Origin: Lates calcarifer
Lineage: Eukaryota; Chordata; Actinopteri; Centropomidae
Direction of reading: 5' to 3'
Length of the DNA stretch: 64,000 nt
Assembly (NCBI RefSeq): GCF_001640805.2
Contig: NC_066854.1
Coordinates: forward strand, 10,349,775 to 10,413,774
Positions 36,651-64,000 of the stretch are shown here, piece by piece. Each line of letters opens with the position of its first letter. Within the stretch, counting starts at the first letter, position 1. The notes under the pieces were generated by a model that did not search any database, was not told where the DNA came from, and worked only from the letters and a program-made list of their open reading frames with translations. The position numbers were made by a program, and so were the translations under genes.

Positions 36651-36745
36651 ATGATGAGCACTGACGCCCGGCAGCAGAGGTTCAGCTCATGACTGCAAAC
36701 CATGAAGCAGCCAGGGAAGTGACCTCGGTGGACACTACAGGCTGA
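36651..36745 (+). promoter_or_regulatory. nbeal1: Two overlapping upstream ORFs before the nbeal1 start
   Basis: The first frame (36651-36692, 14 codons with stop) ends in TGA that overlaps the ATG of the second frame (36689-36745, 19 codons with stop) as ATGA. The second ends 20 bases before the nbeal1 start codon. If the leader covers this region, these uORFs may limit initiation at 36766. Confidence 0.4.
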
Positions 36746-36765
36746 GGGTGCCACATACTGGCACC

Positions 36766-64000
<27,235 letters not shown>

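Overview
This is vertebrate nuclear DNA, almost certainly from a ray-finned (teleost) fish. Genes are split into small exons with GT-AG introns. There are many CA/GT microsatellites, a NACHT-LRR-B30.2 receptor of the type expanded in teleosts, and dispersed repeats that I recognise from percomorph genomes. No bacterial, phage or CRISPR-like feature was seen. Gene calls come from reading exons by eye and checking that splice phases join; no database search was possible.

Layout. (1) 1-4375 is a near-identical second copy of 18204-22591: the last three coding exons of arhgap20 plus about 1.4 kb downstream. It is broken by many 1-base indels and ends at a 1000-N gap (4376-5375), so it looks like an assembly duplicate, not a second gene. 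(2) 6679-21149, plus strand: complete arhgap20 (Rho GTPase-activating protein 20) in 16 coding exons with PH, Ras-association and RhoGAP domains and a long tail. It has one apparent 1-base frameshift in a Ras-association exon (about 15495). (3) 23197-24031, minus strand: the three exons encoding the mature [2Fe-2S] domain of mitochondrial ferredoxin 1 (adrenodoxin). The exon for the targeting peptide was not found. arhgap20 and fdx1 point at each other, as in human. (4) 24560-26200: debris made of a Tc1-like transposase scrap, a fused fragment of an NLR gene and a MITE-like element. (5) 26366-34703, plus strand: an apparently intact NLR-family immune receptor of about 1230 aa. Order: repeated N-terminal cassette exons, FISNA-type region, NACHT, three LRR exons, PRY-SPRY/B30.2. 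(6) 35800 to the window end, plus strand: the first 23 coding exons (1159 codons) of nbeal1 (neurobeachin-like 1), with an ETS-like promoter motif, a first coding intron of 10.4 kb, and the PH-BEACH-WD40 half lying beyond the window.

The four genes do not form a pathway. arhgap20 controls small GTPases, fdx1 carries electrons in mitochondria, the NLR is an innate immune sensor, and nbeal1 is a large BEACH-family membrane-trafficking protein. arhgap20-fdx1 looks like ancient conserved synteny into which fast-evolving NLR material has come. Part of the NLR cluster may lie inside fdx1 intron 1, if the missing exon is further to the right.

I found no convincing new biological system. The items most worth checking are the indel-only duplicate, the arhgap20 frameshift, the missing fdx1 exon, the recently duplicated NLR exon cassettes, and the deletion-fusion NLR fragment.
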